Positions 61,055 through 64,000 of a DNA stretch of 64,000 nt are shown here, piece after piece. The stretch lies in the NCBI GenBank assembly GCA_973895155.1, contig OZ316892.1:20584001-20648000 (forward strand), read 5' to 3'. Position 1 is the first letter of the stretch. Each line of letters starts with the position of its first letter. The DNA comes from Marsupella aquatica (taxonomy: Eukaryota > Marchantiophyta). The notes below the pieces were generated by a model. It was not told where the DNA came from. It made no database searches and worked only from the letters and a program-made list of their open reading frames with translations. The position numbers and the translations under genes were made by a program.

Positions 61055-62290
61055 CTCTTATTTTTGTCCTATTATATTATCTTGGCCTACTATACTCATT
61101 TGGTATATTATTTTATTTTTACCTATTCTATGATTTTGGTCTATTATATCTAATAATTTATAAATGACTACTCTTTAAAGTCACACTATTTATTTTTATT
61201 TAATTTTTAATAATGTCTAATGGAGTGAGAAACTCTATGTGAGGTATTCTAACTCCAAAACTCATTTCTTTATGACAACGATGCGCAACTCCAATCAATC
61301 ACTAGTGAATATGCCAGAGTACAGGAATGATAGTTACTATTATGAAAATGGAATCTTGTTTCTCATATTCAAGCATTAATTCTTGAATTGGCTAGCAAAT
61401 TTCATCTGAACAAGTCTAGAAGTGAATTCGATATAAACATAAAAAAATTATGGTTAAATTTAATCATCAAAATAATCTTCTAAATTCAATCACAATTCAA
61501 GATAAACGATTTACTTCCATACAAGACATTGACTCTCAATATTTTGTTACAATGGAAGGAGGAACAACCAGTCATTAGTCTCCATTACTGAATAATGTTC
61601 TACTTGCTCAAGGGAGCAATCCTAAAGGGTCTTATAGGTTTAAAGTCCTAACATAATGATGGTATGAACATGTATACATTTTTGAGTTTAACTAAGCATG
61701 ACATGAGTGAAGTAAAAATATTTCAAAAGTGGCAAAATACTACTCTAAGAGTAGTCTACTTCAAAAACTAAGTTTAAATGCCAAAATAACTAAGTGTCAT
61801 CAAATTTTTTTGGCAAAATAAAATGTTTGACTATCTTTGCTTATTTTTCATTTCTAATCTGGAATACCCAAAATGCTGATATTCATATAATGACTTTTTC
61901 TTTCTTTAATCTATGGGTTGGAAAAATCTCAAACTTTTCTTAGATATTTAGGTGCTTCAAACAAATCAGACAAAAGCGATGTTGAATAAATATATAATCT
62001 ACAAGAAAATTTTCAAAGTGTCGGGGGAAAACATTGACGCTTTGTGAAACATTGAGTAATGTCTTGGACGCTTTCCAAAGCGTTGAGTAAATTTCATCGT
62101 CGGTAGCAGGTAGACTCTTCCAAAAGCATCATCAAAAACAGAGTGGATGAAGAATTGGCAACTTTGAAAATTCATAACTTTTTAACCGCAACTTGAATGA
62201 AGTTGAAATCTTGCTAGGGTAATCTCTTAGATCTATTCTACCTAGGATTTCAGACAATCATGAGATCTATAACATTTTAAATAGAATAAC
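61055..62290. other. AT-rich non-coding DNA, nothing recognised
   Basis: No ORF of note and no repeat seen by eye. Confidence 0.4.
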
Positions 62291-63320
62291 AGGGTATTTA
62301 ACTTCTTAAACTGCATTCTACACTTAGAAACTACTCAAACATCTCTTCTTCATAAAAAATTGTAAATAGTCTAGAATAAACTCCAAATGATGAAATCCGA
62401 AAAAAATGTCTATCCACATAGCCCTCCACTCAAATATCAACGTGTCATCGCAAGAACTTGAAACACTTAAGTCTCTTTAGCTATTTTGGTGTACATATAG
62501 TTGGTCTCTTTCGTTCTTCTTTAAATTACTCAATCAAATAGTGTCATTTCATTCCATACCATTTCAATCTACAGTCATTTTTGCTGATAAGCAAGAAATT
62601 ATTTCTTCAAAGTCGTGAAGCTTTATAGTAAGGGCCAAACTTTGACTAAGGGTAGTCAAAGTAAACCTCTGATCTTTGTTCTTCCTTTAGCATGATACGA
62701 GATCATAAGCTGATCAAGGGGGTCTCACTATATGGATGTTTCCCATCCCCTACAACATGTTTAGGCCTCTAACCCCCTTAAATGTAAGAAAAAAATTTAA
62801 TTTTTTAATTCCTATAAAGCAGAATATTCAACTTCTTAAATTACATTCTACACTTAGAAACTGTTCAAACATCTCTTCTTCATAGAAAGTTGCAAACAGT
62901 CTAGAATAAACTCCACATGATGAAATCCGAGAAAAATATCTATCCACATAGCCCTCCACTCAAATATCAACGTGTCCTCACAAGAACTTGAAACACTTGA
63001 AGTCTCTTTAGCTCTTCTAGTGTATATGCAATTGGTCTCTTTCGTTCTTCTTTAAATTACTCAATCAAACAATGTCATTTCATTCCATACCATTTCAACC
63101 TACAGTCATTTTCGCTGATAAGCAAGAAGTTATTTCTTCAAAGTCGTGAAGTTTTATAGCGAGGGCCAAACTTTGACTAAGGGTAGTCGAAGTAAACCTG
63201 TGATCTTTGTTCTTTCTTTAGCATGATAGGAGATCATAAGCTAATCAATGGGGTCTCACTATATGAATTCTCTCATCCCTTACGACATTTTTAGACTAGG
63301 ACCCCCTAAAATGTAAGAAA
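62291..63320. repeat. 530-bp tandem duplication
   Basis: The block beginning ACTTCTTAAA at 62301 recurs at 62831 with roughly 90 percent identity by eye, ending in each case in the GGGGTCTCACTATAT...AAATGTAAG segment that also opens repeat copy A at 55468. Confidence 0.85.
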
Positions 63321-63494
63321 TATTCCAAAAAATTGGTTAGAAAGACCCTAATATTTCTATAAGTCTTAAAATTGAATTGAAAAGAGCCTATTGTTCTTTT
63401 GCAAAACTTTTTAAGTCTTCCCTTCAAACCAATTGATAAAATGACCCTGTCCTTCATTGCACGTGATGTGTCATTTTTGTGGAAGTGAAACCCC
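63250..63494 (+). repeat. Repeat copy C, same family as 55468-55757
   Basis: Direct-orientation match to copy A over its whole length, with several small gaps. The start overlaps the end of the 530-bp duplication. Confidence 0.6.
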
Positions 63495-64000
63495 CGAGAA
63501 GCAGTTATCTCAGTCTGATAAGTTCTTTTTCATACTTATAAGGAATAGCATATCCATCATGGGATACCCAAACATAATAACTGAATGGCCATGGTCTATC
63601 TGGAAGCAAAGGAGGAAAGGGAGAGGAAGCTCTTCTAACTGTATAAACCCAACACCAAATTTTAAATGTATAGCATTTTGACTTCCTATCCTTATCTATT
63701 GGGGGTATTATCTTGGGAAACTTGTATATGAGAATCAAAGTATGAATACTCTTGTAATAATTGTCTAAAATTAGACAATTAGAAATAATGAATTAGTAAA
63801 ATGCCATGGTATTTTTGGAGTCAATAGCGTTCTAGCGCAGCACAGAGCAATGATGCAACAACGTTTCATCGTAAACGACATTAATTTGCGTTTTAGAGTA
63901 AAGGCAGAATAACATAATTGCGCAACGATACTTCGACGTGTTTTGCCCAACCGCTTTTATATTCATGACTTTGACTTTTGCCTTGACTATGGCGGGGTAT
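63495..64000. other. Right edge, no gene recognised
   Basis: Overlapping short ORFs on both strands at 63457-63738 lack family motifs. Nothing else is seen. Confidence 0.4.

Noticed and set aside
60749-61167. ORFs with repeating CKVDYPQFASPLF
   Set aside because: Translations of the 64-bp tandem repeat, not genes.

Overview
The window looks like nuclear DNA of a land plant or close relative. It carries a chloroplast enzyme (ferredoxin-thioredoxin reductase catalytic subunit), a plant-type CYP85-clan cytochrome P450, canonical GT-AG introns of about 80 to 1,300 bp, low gene density and many decayed repeats. A SIRT7-type sirtuin, which I do not associate with flowering plants, makes a non-seed plant or streptophyte alga my best guess. 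The species is not determined. All spliced models were assembled by hand from splice sites, reading phase and remembered family motifs.

Layout. 1-1221 (-): start of an intronless protein-kinase-like gene running off the left edge. 1519-1618: assembly gap next to GC-rich low-complexity DNA. 1.6-7.8 kb: no recognisable genes. 7.8-25.5 kb: a nested transposon cluster. A decayed MULE transposase (9304-12568, -) lies between inverted arms at 7829-7941 and 25359-25470. Between the MULE gene and the right arm sits a second, distinct element (13148-24911) with 25-bp terminal inverted repeats and a TTGG target-site duplication. 28.0-31.4 kb (-): SIRT7-like sirtuin. 36.7-38.9 kb (-): ferredoxin-thioredoxin reductase catalytic subunit. 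42.1-43.4 kb (+): unrecognised Pro/Ser/Thr-rich ORF. 44.4-48.1 kb (-): complete nine-exon P450. 49.2-64 kb: minisatellites, tandem duplications and degenerate retroelement-like DNA.

The most interesting object is the 11.8-kb element. Two long genes converge inside it, each with a TATA promoter near its own end. The minus gene encodes a DUF7869-like, presumably transposase-like protein, intact as about 1,059 aa. The plus gene encodes a ParB-like domain joined to a beta-class N4/N6 DNA methyltransferase, broken by two TAG stops and one frameshift. Three smaller plus-strand ORFs precede it: a Cys-rich one, an F-box-like one and an unknown. Its non-coding parts hold more than twenty copies of a palindrome, CCGATAAATTTATCGG, commonly followed six bases later by CATTCC. 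The motif occurs in introns, leaders and intergenic DNA, and in places is amplified as 58-, 72- and 75-bp tandem units. A transposase, a DNA methyltransferase and a dispersed palindromic site in one mobile unit suggest self-recognition or self-marking, which is inference.
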